Of a stretch of DNA of 54,908 nucleotides, positions 8,647 to 17,213 are shown in pieces. Positions within the stretch are counted from its first letter, which is position 1. The number at the start of each line of letters is the position of its first letter. A model generated the notes under the pieces. That model was not told the DNA's origin. It saw nothing but the letters and a program-made list of their open reading frames with translations, and did no database searches. Source of the stretch: Sphingomonadaceae bacterium (GTDB lineage: Bacteria > Pseudomonadota > Alphaproteobacteria > Sphingomonadales > Sphingomonadaceae); assembly GCA_024236155.1 (NCBI GenBank), contig JACKLA010000009.1, positions 1 to 54,908 of the forward strand, given 5' to 3'. The translations under genes and the position numbers were made by a program.

Positions 8647-10029
8647 ATGAGCACCGCCCCGCGCACTCTGTTCGAGAAGATCTGGGCCGATCATGTGGTC
8701 GCGCAATTGGCGCAGGGCAGTGCGCTGCTGGCGATAGACCGTATCTTCCTGCATGAACGGACCGGTGCTGCGGCGCTCAATTCGCTGGCGCAGGCGGGTC
8801 GCGTTGTGGCCGATCCGGCGCGGGTCTTTGCCGTGACGGATCATATCGTGGATACGCGGCCGGGCCGTGACGATCGCACGCTGATGCCGGGCGGTCAGGC
8901 CTTCATCACCGAAACCCGCGCTGCGGCCCATGCTGCCGGAATCCGCCTGTTCGACGTGAATGATCCGGAACAGGGCATCGTGCACGTGATCTCTCCTGAA
9001 CTTGGCATAGTCCTGCCGGGCCTCACCCTGATCGCGCCAGACAGCCATACCTGCACGCAAGGGGCATTTGGCGCGCTGGCATGGGGGATCGGATCGTCCG
9101 AGGCCGAGCACGCGATGGCGACGGGCACTCTGCGCCTGAAGAAGCCGGGCGTTCAGCGCGCAACGTTTTCGGGCATTCCTGCAGGGTGCGTTACGCCCAA
9201 GGACATGATCCTTGCACTGATAGCTCGCCATGGCGCAGGTGGCGGCAAGGGTTGCGTTGTGGAGTTTGCTGGCGAAGCCGTGGATGCCATGAACATGGAA
9301 GGGCGGATGACGCTTTGCAACATGGCGACCGAATTTGCAGCCATGTCGGGTATTATCGCGCCCGACGAAAAGGCCTTCGCATGGCTTGAAGGGCGCCGCT
9401 ATGCGCCATCCGGTGCGGGCTGGGATGCGGCATTGCAATCGTGGTTGCAGCTGCGCAGCGATCCCGGTGCGACGTTCGACCGGGAATATGCGATCGATGC
9501 GGGCGAGCTTGCCCCGATGGTCAGCTGGGGCACCAGTCCCGAGCATAGCATTCCCATAACCGGCAAGGTTCCCGAAGACGCCAATGCTCGCGTGCTGGAG
9601 TATATCGGCCTTGAGGCTGGGCAGCGCATCGCCGGTGTTCCGATCAACGCTGCGTTCATCGGCAGTTGCACGAACGGCAGGCTGTCCGACCTGCGCCTTG
9701 CCGCAAAGGCGCTGCGCGGTCGTCGCGTAGCTTCCGGCGTGAAGGCGATCTGCGTTCCCGGATCGATGCAGGTGAAGCGAGAGGCAGAGGCCGAAGGTTT
9801 GCATCGCGTTTTCCTGAACGCAGGATTCGAGTGGCGCGAAAGCGGGTGTTCGATGTGCTTTTTTGCGGGCGGCGAAGGCTTTGCCCCCGGCGAACGCGTT
9901 ATCTCTAGCACCAATCGTAATTTCGAAGGGCGGCAAGGGCCCGGCGTGCGCACGCATATCGCCAGTCCCGCGACTGTCGCAGTCAGTGCGCTGGCTGGCC
10001 GGATTACCGATCCCAGGGAGGTGATGTGA
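8647..10029 (+). CDS. Aconitase-family hydratase large subunit (LeuC-like)
   Basis: 460 residues from the ATG at 8647. Aconitase/isopropylmalate-isomerase signatures are complete: FLHERTGAAALNSL near residue 34, PDSHTCTQGAFGALAWGIGSSEAEHAMATG near 136-165, FIGSCTNGR with the first cluster Cys, and GCSMCFF with the other two Cys of the 4Fe-4S cluster. It pairs with the small subunit that overlaps it. The neighbours are not leucine-biosynthetic but a lyase and a CoA-transferase, so a catabolic role fits better. Relatives with such roles include maleate/citraconate hydratase and dimethylmaleate hydratase. Hydration of a substituted maleate is the hypothesis. Confidence 0.88.
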   Translation: MSTAPRTLFEKIWADHVVAQLAQGSALLAIDRIFLHERTGAAALNSLAQAGRVVADPARVFAVTDHIVDTRPGRDDRTLMPGGQAFITETRAAAHAAGIRLFDVNDPEQGIVHVISPELGIVLPGLTLIAPDSHTCTQGAFGALAWGIGSSEAEHAMATGTLRLKKPGVQRATFSGIPAGCVTPKDMILALIARHGAGGGKGCVVEFAGEAVDAMNMEGRMTLCNMATEFAAMSGIIAPDEKAFAWLEGRRYAPSGAGWDAALQSWLQLRSDPGATFDREYAIDAGELAPMVSWGTSPEHSIPITGKVPEDANARVLEYIGLEAGQRIAGVPINAAFIGSCTNGRLSDLRLAAKALRGRRVASGVKAICVPGSMQVKREAEAEGLHRVFLNAGFEWRESGCSMCFFAGGEGFAPGERVISSTNRNFEGRQGPGVRTHIASPATVAVSALAGRITDPREVM

Positions 10030-10646
10030 TGGCCGAGCCGTTCGAAACGTTGACATCGTTGCCCATGCCCTTGCTGCGCGACAACGTGGATACCGACCAG
10101 ATCATCCCTTCGCGGGAAATGAAAAGTACGGGCAAAACGGGCCTTGCTGAAGGGCTTTTTGCCGGCTGGCGCTATCTGGCCGCCGGAGGGCGCGATCCCG
10201 ATCCTGCCTTCGTCATGAACGATCCGCGCTATGCCGAAAGCGCGATTATCCTGTCAGGCCGCAATTTCGGCTGCGGCTCCAGCCGCGAACATGCGGTCTG
10301 GGCGCTTGCCGAAGCAGGCTTCAGGGTGATCGTCGCGGAAAGCTTCGCCCCGATCTTCGCGGGTAACTGTGTGCGCAATGGAATCGTGCCTGTCGCATTG
10401 CAGGCCGATGCCATCGCATCGCTGGCAGAGGGCGGCACGCCGGTGACCGTCGATCTGCCCAGGCTGCAGGTTCTGTCCGATGATGGGCGCGCCTGGCGGT
10501 TTTCCATCGATGACGAATCCGCTGCGATGTTGCGTGAAGGGCTGGATGCGATCGACCTGACACTGAAGCATGCCGACGACATTTCGGCATGGCAAACCTG
10601 CGACCGCAGCGCGCGGCCGTGGGTCTATCTTGGAGAGAATGTATGA
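10029..10646 (+). CDS. Aconitase-family hydratase small subunit (LeuD-like)
   Basis: 205 residues, the usual LeuD length. DNVDTDQIIPSR near residue 18 and GRNFGCGSSREHAVWAL near 77-93 are the swivelling-domain signatures, followed by VIVAESFAPIFAGNCVRNG. The start ATG overlaps the large-subunit stop (TGATG) behind AGGGAGGTG, so both subunits are made in a coupled way. It completes the active site of the hydratase at 8647. The residues after GRNFGCGSSREHA that read substrate side chains differ between isopropylmalate, maleate and dimethylmaleate enzymes, but I cannot decide among them by eye. Confidence 0.88.
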   Translation: MAEPFETLTSLPMPLLRDNVDTDQIIPSREMKSTGKTGLAEGLFAGWRYLAAGGRDPDPAFVMNDPRYAESAIILSGRNFGCGSSREHAVWALAEAGFRVIVAESFAPIFAGNCVRNGIVPVALQADAIASLAEGGTPVTVDLPRLQVLSDDGRAWRFSIDDESAAMLREGLDAIDLTLKHADDISAWQTCDRSARPWVYLGENV

Positions 10647-11578
10647 GCACGCAGGTCCGCATCAGCGAAGTCAGCCTTCGCGACGGATTGCAAAGCATAA
10701 GCCGTATCATGCCGACCGAAGCCAAGAAGGAATGTATCCTGGCCGCGGTTCGCGCTGGCGTCTGCGAAATGGAAGTGGGCAGCTTTGTGCCGTCCAGCCT
10801 CTTGCCGCAGATGGCGGACACGGCGGAGATCGTCGAATTTGCGCGCGGGGTGGAGGGGCTCGAGGTTGTGGCGCTGGTCCCGAACCTGAAGGGCGCGCAG
10901 CGAGCCATTGCCGCCGGTGCACATCGAATGTCGATCCCGTTTTCAATGTCGGAAACCCACAGCGTGCGCAACGTACGCAAGGATCACGCCGCAATGATCG
11001 CCGAAATCGGTGCGATCGCGCAGGCGGTTGCTGCATCGCCGGAAGGGCAGCGTCCGCATTTCGAGGTGGGGCTGTCCACCGCGTTCGGCTGCACGATCGA
11101 AGGGCCGGTGAACGAAGATCAGGTCGTCCGCCTTGCGGAAGCATCGATCGAGGCGGGTGCGGTCGAGGTGTGCCTTTCGGATACGACCGGTTACGCCAAT
11201 CCGGCGCAGGTCCGGCGGCTTGTCCGCGCGGTCAAGGCTGCGATCGGATCGGACAGGCTGAACACGCTCCACCTTCACAACACGCGCGGGCTGGGTCTGG
11301 CCAACGTGCTGGCAGGGTTGGACGAGGGGATCAGGACGTTCGATGCCTCCATCGGCGGTCTTGGTGGCTGCCCCTTCGCGCCGGGTGCTTCGGGCAACAT
11401 CGTGACCGAAGACCTTGTCTTCATGCTCGAAGCGATGGGCGTCGACACGGGCATCGATCTCGAACGCCTGTTCGAGGTACGCAAGATCTTTGCCGAGGCG
11501 CTGCCGGGTGAGCCGCTTTACGGTTTCACGCCCGATGCAGGGCTGCCACTCGGCTTCAACAATTCGAGGGAAAAATGA
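10643..11578 (+). CDS. HMG-CoA-lyase-like C-C lyase
   Basis: 311 residues, typical for HMG-CoA lyase. A TIM-barrel start EVSLRDGLQSI (metal-binding Asp, substrate Arg), a FEVGLSTAFGC block, HLHNTRGLG with metal His residues near 210 and the active-site loop GGLGGCPFAPGASGN carrying the catalytic Cys are all present. These enzymes cleave 3-hydroxy-3-methylacyl-CoA substrates to an acyl-CoA and a keto acid. Start overlaps LeuD (ATGA) and its stop overlaps the CaiB gene. Next to a hydratase and a CoA-transferase, cleavage of an alkylmalyl- or citramalyl-CoA type product is plausible (inference). Confidence 0.88.
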   Translation: MSTQVRISEVSLRDGLQSISRIMPTEAKKECILAAVRAGVCEMEVGSFVPSSLLPQMADTAEIVEFARGVEGLEVVALVPNLKGAQRAIAAGAHRMSIPFSMSETHSVRNVRKDHAAMIAEIGAIAQAVAASPEGQRPHFEVGLSTAFGCTIEGPVNEDQVVRLAEASIEAGAVEVCLSDTTGYANPAQVRRLVRAVKAAIGSDRLNTLHLHNTRGLGLANVLAGLDEGIRTFDASIGGLGGCPFAPGASGNIVTEDLVFMLEAMGVDTGIDLERLFEVRKIFAEALPGEPLYGFTPDAGLPLGFNNSREK

Positions 11579-12762
11579 ACCAGCCAGGCACAGGACCCAC
11601 CCCACTGAAGGGGGTGAAGGTCGTCGAATTCACGCACATGGTAATGGGGCCGGCCGCAGGCGCGATCCTTGCTTCGCTCGGCGCGGAAATCGTCCGGATC
11701 GAGCCGGTTGGCGGAGACAGCACGCGGCGCCTGCTGGGTTCTGGCGCGGGTTATTTCCCGATGTATAACCGCCACAAGAAAAGCATCTGCCTGAACCTCA
11801 AGAGTGAAGAAGGACTGGAAGTCGCCAAGGCGCTGGCGGCAGATGCCGACATCCTGATCGAGAATTTTCGTCCCAACGCCCTCGAACGGCTGGGGCTGGG
11901 CTATGACGCGCTTTCGGCGATCAATCCGGGCCTGATCTATTGTTCGGAGAAGGGCTTCCTGCCCGGTCCTTACGAAAACCGCACCGCGCTGGATGAAGTA
12001 GCACAGATGATGGGCGGGCTCGCCTATATGACCGGCCCTCCCGGACGTCCGCTGCGCGCCGGGTCGAGCGTGATAGATGTGACGGGCGGTATGTTTGGCG
12101 TGATCGGCATTCTGGCCGCGCTTACCGAACGCCAGCAGACAGGACGCGGGCAGCTGGTGCAGAGTTCGCTGTTCGAAACGACCGTCTATCTGATCGGGCA
12201 GCACATGGCACAGAAGGCGGTTACCGGAAAGGCGGCTGATCCCATGCCCGCGCGCATTTCCGCTTGGGCAATCTATGACGTCTTCGAAACGCGGGACGAT
12301 CCGATCTTCATCGGCGTTGTGACGGACGGCTTGTGGGAGAAGTTCTGCAAACTGTTCGCGCTGGACGACTTGTGGGCGGACGAGGCGCTGCGTGAAAACA
12401 ATCAGCGTGTGCTGGCGCGTGACACGATCATGCCGCGCATTCGCGAACTGATCGCCGGTTTTTCCCGCGCCGAACTGATTGAAAAGCTGGAAGGCACGGG
12501 CCTGCCCTTTGCCCCGATCGCCCGGCCGCAGGATATGTTCGACGATCCGCACCTGCTTGCCGGTGGCGGGCTTGAAGAGGTCGTCCTGCCCGATGGCACC
12601 ACGACGGCCTTGCCAGCCCTGCCGATTTCGATTGGTGGTCAACGTCCGGGAAGCCGGGCCGAATTACCGGACGCGGGCGCAGATACCGCCTCGATCCTCC
12701 ACTCCCTTGGTTACAGCCCTGAACGGGTTAACGAATTGCTCGAAAGCGGCGCGGCTGCCTAA
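11575..12762 (+). CDS. CaiB/BaiF (class III) CoA-transferase, copy 1
   Basis: 395 residues, typical length. N-terminal LKGVKVVEFTHMVMGPAAG and LGAEIVRIEP, then NRHKKSICLNLK and LIENFRP are family blocks; the covalent-intermediate Asp is Asp140 in RTALDEVAQMMGGLAYMTG. It moves CoA between carboxylic acids. Coupled to the lyase gene by a 4-bp overlap, it most likely activates the hydroxy-diacid that the lyase then splits. It is more distant from the two CaiB genes at 34043-36342 than those neighbours are from typical family members, so separate substrates are expected. Confidence 0.9.
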   Translation: MNQPGTGPTPLKGVKVVEFTHMVMGPAAGAILASLGAEIVRIEPVGGDSTRRLLGSGAGYFPMYNRHKKSICLNLKSEEGLEVAKALAADADILIENFRPNALERLGLGYDALSAINPGLIYCSEKGFLPGPYENRTALDEVAQMMGGLAYMTGPPGRPLRAGSSVIDVTGGMFGVIGILAALTERQQTGRGQLVQSSLFETTVYLIGQHMAQKAVTGKAADPMPARISAWAIYDVFETRDDPIFIGVVTDGLWEKFCKLFALDDLWADEALRENNQRVLARDTIMPRIRELIAGFSRAELIEKLEGTGLPFAPIARPQDMFDDPHLLAGGGLEEVVLPDGTTTALPALPISIGGQRPGSRAELPDAGADTASILHSLGYSPERVNELLESGAAA

Positions 12763-12798
12763 GCGCCTCTCGAACACACAGAAAGGTATATCACGAGT

Positions 12799-13242
12799 AT
12801 GAAGAAGTTGATCTTTGCCTCGGCCACGTTGGTCTTGCTAAGCGGTTGCGGTTCGTCGTCGGACGTGGCCGAACAGCCTGTAACCGAACAGTCCATAGCG
12901 GTCGATTCACAGGATGCGGTCGAAGTCGCAGCAGCACCTGTAGTCGCGACGCCACCCGCCTTTGCACAATGCCGTTCTTGCCACACTGTCGACAAGGGTG
13001 GAAAGAATGGCATCGGGCCTAACCTTTGGGGTGTTTTCGGCAAGAGCGCGGGTCAGCACGCGGGCTTCAACTATTCTCCCGCGCTCAAGTCATCAGGGCG
13101 GACCTGGGATCGCGAGACGCTGGATGCATTCCTTTCTTCGCCGATGAAGACAATTCCAGGCACACGCATGGCATTCCCCGGGATTTCGAACGATGCGAAG
13201 CGCGGCGAAGTGATCGACTTCCTCGAAACGCTGGCGGACTGA
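12799..13242 (+). CDS. Membrane-anchored class I cytochrome c (lipoprotein)
   Basis: 147 residues. A short signal ends in the lipobox LLSGC (Cys17), followed by a flexible Ala/Val/Glu-rich linker. One heme site C-R-S-C-H (Cys59, Cys62, His63) and a distal ligand Met125 in GTRMAFPG show a cytochrome c550-like domain. It should sit on the periplasmic face of the inner membrane and pass electrons to an oxidase. It is 36 bp after the CaiB gene and upstream of a flavin oxidase and a six-TM protein, which suggests that electrons from a periplasmic or membrane-bound dehydrogenase enter the respiratory chain here. Confidence 0.9.
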   Translation: MKKLIFASATLVLLSGCGSSSDVAEQPVTEQSIAVDSQDAVEVAAAPVVATPPAFAQCRSCHTVDKGGKNGIGPNLWGVFGKSAGQHAGFNYSPALKSSGRTWDRETLDAFLSSPMKTIPGTRMAFPGISNDAKRGEVIDFLETLAD

Positions 13243-13331
13243 CCGGCTCGCCGGATGGCGGGCAACAGGAACGATGGCCAGCCGAGCCGGCACGATCGGC
13301 CAGGCTGGCAAGAAAGCAAGGGAACAGACCC

Positions 13332-14189
13332 ATGAAGGCAGGAATTTCAGATTTGTTGGCGCCGCTGGCGGCATTGGCGGCAGTGACGTCCGTAGTGCCG
13401 GCAGCAAGCGCGAAAGAGGGTGCGGAGACCGTAGTCGATGCGCGTGAAGCCGCGCCTGAGGAATTCCGTGCATGGGTCGATGCGCGGGCCGGAACAGGCC
13501 AGCCTGTGCATTGGGTTGCAGAGGGCGGGGTCTATGAATTCCCGACCGGGCGCAAGCTGTTCGGTATGGTCGGCTTCGACAGTTCGCGGGTGTTCTGGCC
13601 GTCGAGTCCGGGTGAGCCGGTCGTCCACCTGACCCGCAAGACCTTTGCCTATACCGATCCTGAAACCGGCGAGATTCTGAAGGAATACAATGGCCAGCCG
13701 GTTTCTCCGATCGCCTATCCCTACCAGATGATCACCTACCGCTTCGAAGACGGCGTGATATTTGCCGATGTGGAACAGGGAACGGGCGATGCCATCCAGA
13801 AGATCAAGGCCGTAGACGGCTTGAGGTACCGCTGGGTCGGCAAAGATACGCTGGCGGTAACCGCGCCGATCTTCCTGGATTTCCCTATGGCAAACGGCGC
13901 GCGTTACGAAGCATGGGAAAACTACGACTTCTTCCTCCACCGTCCCGGCACGGTAGACCTGCCATACCAGATGAGCTGGCAGCGTTTCGGCAGCCTGCCC
14001 CCTTGGGCGGGCAAGGGGAAGGCGATCTACCACCTCGTGTCATGGCGGGTCGACCGGCATGAGGATTTTCCGCCCGCCATCCTGGAATGGGCCAAGGCCG
14101 AAATGCCGATGTGGCTCCAGCCGCCCGCCGATATCGCAGAAGTAAGGCACCTTCAGCAGGATACTGCCGGCGAAGCATGGGCCAAGTGA
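13332..14189 (+). CDS. Secreted DUF1838-like protein
   Basis: 285 residues from the ATG at 13332, with a Sec-type signal ending near VVPAASA (residue 26). The mature part has GGVYEFPTGRKLFGMVGFDSSRVF, TRKTFAYTDPETGEILKEYNGQPV and DLPYQMSWQRFGSLPPWAGKGK blocks that recall DUF1838 proteins, a family of unknown activity. No catalytic motif is recognised. The gene lies between a periplasmic cytochrome c and the soluble/membrane pair at 14218-15611. A periplasmic role in handling the substrate is suggested by the signal and context only. Confidence 0.7.
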   Translation: MKAGISDLLAPLAALAAVTSVVPAASAKEGAETVVDAREAAPEEFRAWVDARAGTGQPVHWVAEGGVYEFPTGRKLFGMVGFDSSRVFWPSSPGEPVVHLTRKTFAYTDPETGEILKEYNGQPVSPIAYPYQMITYRFEDGVIFADVEQGTGDAIQKIKAVDGLRYRWVGKDTLAVTAPIFLDFPMANGARYEAWENYDFFLHRPGTVDLPYQMSWQRFGSLPPWAGKGKAIYHLVSWRVDRHEDFPPAILEWAKAEMPMWLQPPADIAEVRHLQQDTAGEAWAK

Positions 14190-14217
14190 GCGCAAACGGG
14201 ACTGGAAGGAAACGTTA

Positions 14218-14952
14218 ATGAGTGGAGTTGTCGAAAGTTTCACCGGTGAAATTCGCTACGCCAGTACGGCGGCGGATCGCATGGGTGCTGAGCGGGGACG
14301 AGAAAGCTTTCGCATGGATATCCATCGCGACGGATCGCGCATTCTGGCCGCCCATGCGGAAATCGACGATGCGCCCCCGGTCGTCCGCGATGTGAACCAG
14401 CGTTTCGGGCCAGACGGCCTGCCGCAGGACAGCTTCGTCCGCATCGCCGTTGGCGGCGCGTTCCGGGGCAGCGGCTGGTTCCGTTTCGGTCGCACCGTTG
14501 CGGAATGCGAAGCGATCACCACGCTGGAGGGGCGGCTTTCGCAGCGGCTTGAGCTGGACAGCCCGCTGATCGCTTTCGGCAACCACGCGATCATCAACGA
14601 CGGATTCCTGCTCAGCCTTTACGACCTGTCGAAAGGGCCGGGCCGGCAGCGGTTCGAACGGCTTTACCTGTCGTCGCCCGATCATCGCGGGGCAACGGGG
14701 CCGATGTTCTTTCCTATCGATCTGGTCATCGCCTATCACGGGCAAGAAGAAATCACCGTGGAAGCCGGGACGTTCAATGCGCACCGCTTCTCGTTTCCCG
14801 ACGTTCCCGGACTGCCGGAGGAACACCCCGATTACGACCTGTGGTGCACAGCAGACGGCAACTACATCCTTCTACGTGCGCAAGTGGGGGGATATATGCA
14901 GACCCGATATGAACTGGGCGTCCTGAACCATGTGAGGCATGACGCGCCATGA
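14218..14952 (+). CDS. Conserved soluble protein of unknown function, paralogue 2 of 2
   Basis: 244 residues, homologous over the full length to the product of 1490-2203: RGSGWFRFGR near residue 82, LSSPDHRGATGP near 153, EEITVEAGTFNAHRFSF near 178 and HPDYDLWCTADGNYILLRAQVGGYMQTRYEL at the end. No signal peptide. A GGAAGG ribosome site precedes the ATG. It overlaps the following six-TM gene by 4 bp. The repeated association with that membrane family is the only functional clue; a ligand-binding or lipocalin-like beta fold would fit the sequence, but this is a guess. Confidence 0.75.
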   Translation: MSGVVESFTGEIRYASTAADRMGAERGRESFRMDIHRDGSRILAAHAEIDDAPPVVRDVNQRFGPDGLPQDSFVRIAVGGAFRGSGWFRFGRTVAECEAITTLEGRLSQRLELDSPLIAFGNHAIINDGFLLSLYDLSKGPGRQRFERLYLSSPDHRGATGPMFFPIDLVIAYHGQEEITVEAGTFNAHRFSFPDVPGLPEEHPDYDLWCTADGNYILLRAQVGGYMQTRYELGVLNHVRHDAP

Positions 14953-15611
14953 CTGTGACCTGGATCCTTGTCGCGCATATCGCCGTCCTTGGCTACTGGC
15001 TGGGTTCGGAACTCGTCATTAACTCGACCTACCGCTACGTCAGCTACAGCGGCGAAATGCCGTTTGGCGAACGGCAGCGGTTGATGGAGCATGTGATGCA
15101 CGTCGATCAGCACGTGCGCTATGCCCTTGTCCTTCAGGCGATGCTGGGCACCATGCTTGCTGCCGCCTACGGCCTGGTTCCGGGCGGCGACACGACGATG
15201 ACCGTTGCCGGAATCCTTGGCGTTGCATGGCTGGGCTTTGTAGAAGCTGTTCACCGCCTGCGTCACACATCCGTGGGCAAGTCGTTGGCATCGATTGATC
15301 GCGGCTCGCGCTATGTTCTGATGGTCGGGCTGGTTGCACTGGCCACCGGAATCGTCGGGGCCGAATGGCAAATCCCGGTATGGCTGCGTTTAAAGCTGGG
15401 TCTTTTCGCAGGCGTCATGGCCAGCGGCGTCGGCATCCGTTTCGCCCTGATCGCCCATTTCCGCACTTGGGCAGAAATGGCGCGCGATGGCGTTACCCCG
15501 GAACGCAATCGGATCATCGAACGGACCTATGTTCGGGCGACGTCCGTTCTTGTCCTGCTCTGGGTGTTCATTGCGGCCATTGTCGTCGTTAGCATCATCA
15601 AGCCGGTCTGA
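14949..15611 (+). CDS. Six-TM integral membrane protein, paralogue 2 of 4
   Basis: 220 residues, six predicted membrane segments. It keeps the signature in segment 1 (HIAVLGYWLGSE) and the V-D-x3-R before segment 2, but lacks the LPLGLHMG of copies 1 and 3; the C-terminus is IIKPV. It is the most divergent copy together with that at 39140. It starts within the stop of the beta-type gene (ATGA) and its stop overlaps the FAD oxidase start (TGATG), so these three products are made together. A membrane electron acceptor for the oxidase is a possible role. Confidence 0.78.
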   Translation: MTVTWILVAHIAVLGYWLGSELVINSTYRYVSYSGEMPFGERQRLMEHVMHVDQHVRYALVLQAMLGTMLAAAYGLVPGGDTTMTVAGILGVAWLGFVEAVHRLRHTSVGKSLASIDRGSRYVLMVGLVALATGIVGAEWQIPVWLRLKLGLFAGVMASGVGIRFALIAHFRTWAEMARDGVTPERNRIIERTYVRATSVLVLLWVFIAAIVVVSIIKPV

Positions 15612-17197
15612 TGCACGAGGCGCTGTTCGACTGTTTGCGCGCGGTTTGCGGTGCCGAAGCACTGGCCTGCGATCCGGCCAGTCTGGATGCCGCGCGCCAT
15701 GATGTACATGAAAGCGGGCAGCTGCCGATCGCGATATTGACGCCATCCGATGCGGATTGCGTTGCGCCTGCGATCGCGGCGATTACGGCTGCGGGGTGCA
15801 GTGTCGCGCCACGCGGCGGTGGGCTCAGCTATACGGCTGGCTATGTTCCCGCCGACAACCGGACGGTGCTGATCGACCTGTCGGGGCTGAACCGGATTTT
15901 GGAGATCCGCCCCGAGGACATGACCGTGACAGTAGAGGCGGGTGTAACCTGGGCGCAACTGCACGCGGCGCTGGCGCCGCACGGGCTGCGCTTGCCGTTC
16001 TTCGGCACGTTTTCGGGAAAGGGCGCAACCGTAGGTGGCGGCTTGAGTCACGGCACCCTGTTCTTTGGATCCGCGCGCTATGGCTCTGCCGCCGAAATGA
16101 CGCTGGCCATGGATGTCGTGCTGGCCGATGGCAGCGTGATCGGTACCGGCCAGGGGGCATTGTTGGCAAAGGGCAGGTCCGCCTTTCGCGGTTTCGGACC
16201 GGATTTGACTGGCCTGTTCCTGAATGACGGGGGGACGCTGGGCCTCAAGATCCGGGCGACTTTTCGCGTTATCCGTGCACCAGCCCATCTCGCCCACGCA
16301 AGTTTCGCGTTCGAACGTCTGGGCGATGCCTGCCGCGCTTTGTGCGCGATATCGGGTGAGGGGTTGGCCGAAGACTGCTATATCATGGACCCTGGCGCTA
16401 CCGATCATCTGGACCTTGGCGTTGCGGACATGGTGCGTTCGGCGACTGCTGTTGCGCGGGCATCGCGCGGGTTGCTGGATGCGGGCAAGTCCCTTTTCGG
16501 CATGGCTGCCGGCGGGCAGGCAGTGATCCCGCAGGGACACTACTCGCTCCATATGACCGCCGCGGGCCGGCATTCAGGCGCCGTGGCGCAGGACATCGCC
16601 GATGCAGGCACCCTTGCGCGCCGACATGGCGGACAGGAAGTGGCTGCAACGATCCCCATGGTCGCGCGGGCCGATCCGTTTCCGAATCTCAATGGTGTAT
16701 TGGGGCCGGGCGGCGGGCGCTGGGCGGCGATTAATGCAAAGGTCGCATTGTCGGAAGCGGAGCGACTGACGTTCGAGTTCGATGCTATTATCGCTTCGCA
16801 CCAGGCCGGCATGGAAAAGGCGGGCGTCCGGGTCACGCGGCTGGCATCCGCATTTTCAAATCACTGCTTCAGTTTCGAAGGCGTTTTCCATTGGCGGGAT
16901 TCTTGGTTGCCACTGCACCGTAGCGCACCCGATTCCGCCCACGTCGCCCGTTTTGACGAGCCAGGCCCTGATCCCGCGGCACGCGAAATGGTGGAAACTC
17001 TTCGGCGCGAAACAGTGGACTTGTTCCGCCGCCTAGGCGCGGCATCGAACCAGATCGGGAGGACCTATCCCTATCTGTCTGCACTGTTGCCGGAAACGAG
17101 GGACCTGCTGCTCGCCATCAAGCGAGCGGTGGATCCCGATATGCGAATGAACCCGGGCGTTTTAGAATTTCCTTTCTCAGACATAAAATCATATTAG
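15611..17197 (+). CDS. FAD-linked oxidase of the VAO/GlcD superfamily, copy 1
   Basis: 528 residues. The FAD-binding PCMH domain is clear: LTPSDADCVAPAI near 43, PRGGGLSYTAGY (67-78), TVEAGVTWAQLHAAL near 115, FGTFSGKGATVGGGLSHG near 134 and GPDLTGLFLNDGGTLGLKI near 198-217. A large substrate domain follows, ending in DPDMRMNPGVLEF. No signal peptide. The family oxidises alcohols, hydroxy acids or phenols. A closely similar gene is at 43853-45403. Its placement after a cytochrome c and six-TM protein suggests a dehydrogenase rather than an O2-consuming oxidase (inference). Confidence 0.88.
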   Translation: MHEALFDCLRAVCGAEALACDPASLDAARHDVHESGQLPIAILTPSDADCVAPAIAAITAAGCSVAPRGGGLSYTAGYVPADNRTVLIDLSGLNRILEIRPEDMTVTVEAGVTWAQLHAALAPHGLRLPFFGTFSGKGATVGGGLSHGTLFFGSARYGSAAEMTLAMDVVLADGSVIGTGQGALLAKGRSAFRGFGPDLTGLFLNDGGTLGLKIRATFRVIRAPAHLAHASFAFERLGDACRALCAISGEGLAEDCYIMDPGATDHLDLGVADMVRSATAVARASRGLLDAGKSLFGMAAGGQAVIPQGHYSLHMTAAGRHSGAVAQDIADAGTLARRHGGQEVAATIPMVARADPFPNLNGVLGPGGGRWAAINAKVALSEAERLTFEFDAIIASHQAGMEKAGVRVTRLASAFSNHCFSFEGVFHWRDSWLPLHRSAPDSAHVARFDEPGPDPAAREMVETLRRETVDLFRRLGAASNQIGRTYPYLSALLPETRDLLLAIKRAVDPDMRMNPGVLEFPFSDIKSY

Positions 17198-17213
17198 CAA
17201 AATGGAGACTGCA

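Noticed and set aside
8593..10056. 487-codon minus frame opposite the LeuC-like gene
   Set aside because: Arg/His-rich translation without family motifs; the plus strand has the complete aconitase signatures.
8647..10646. Leucine biosynthesis leuCD
   Set aside because: No leuA or leuB nearby; translational coupling to an HMG-CoA-lyase-like gene and CaiB, and divergence from amidohydrolases, favour a catabolic hydratase.
11518..12642. 374-codon minus frame opposite the CaiB gene
   Set aside because: Antisense artefact of a well-supported CoA-transferase gene.
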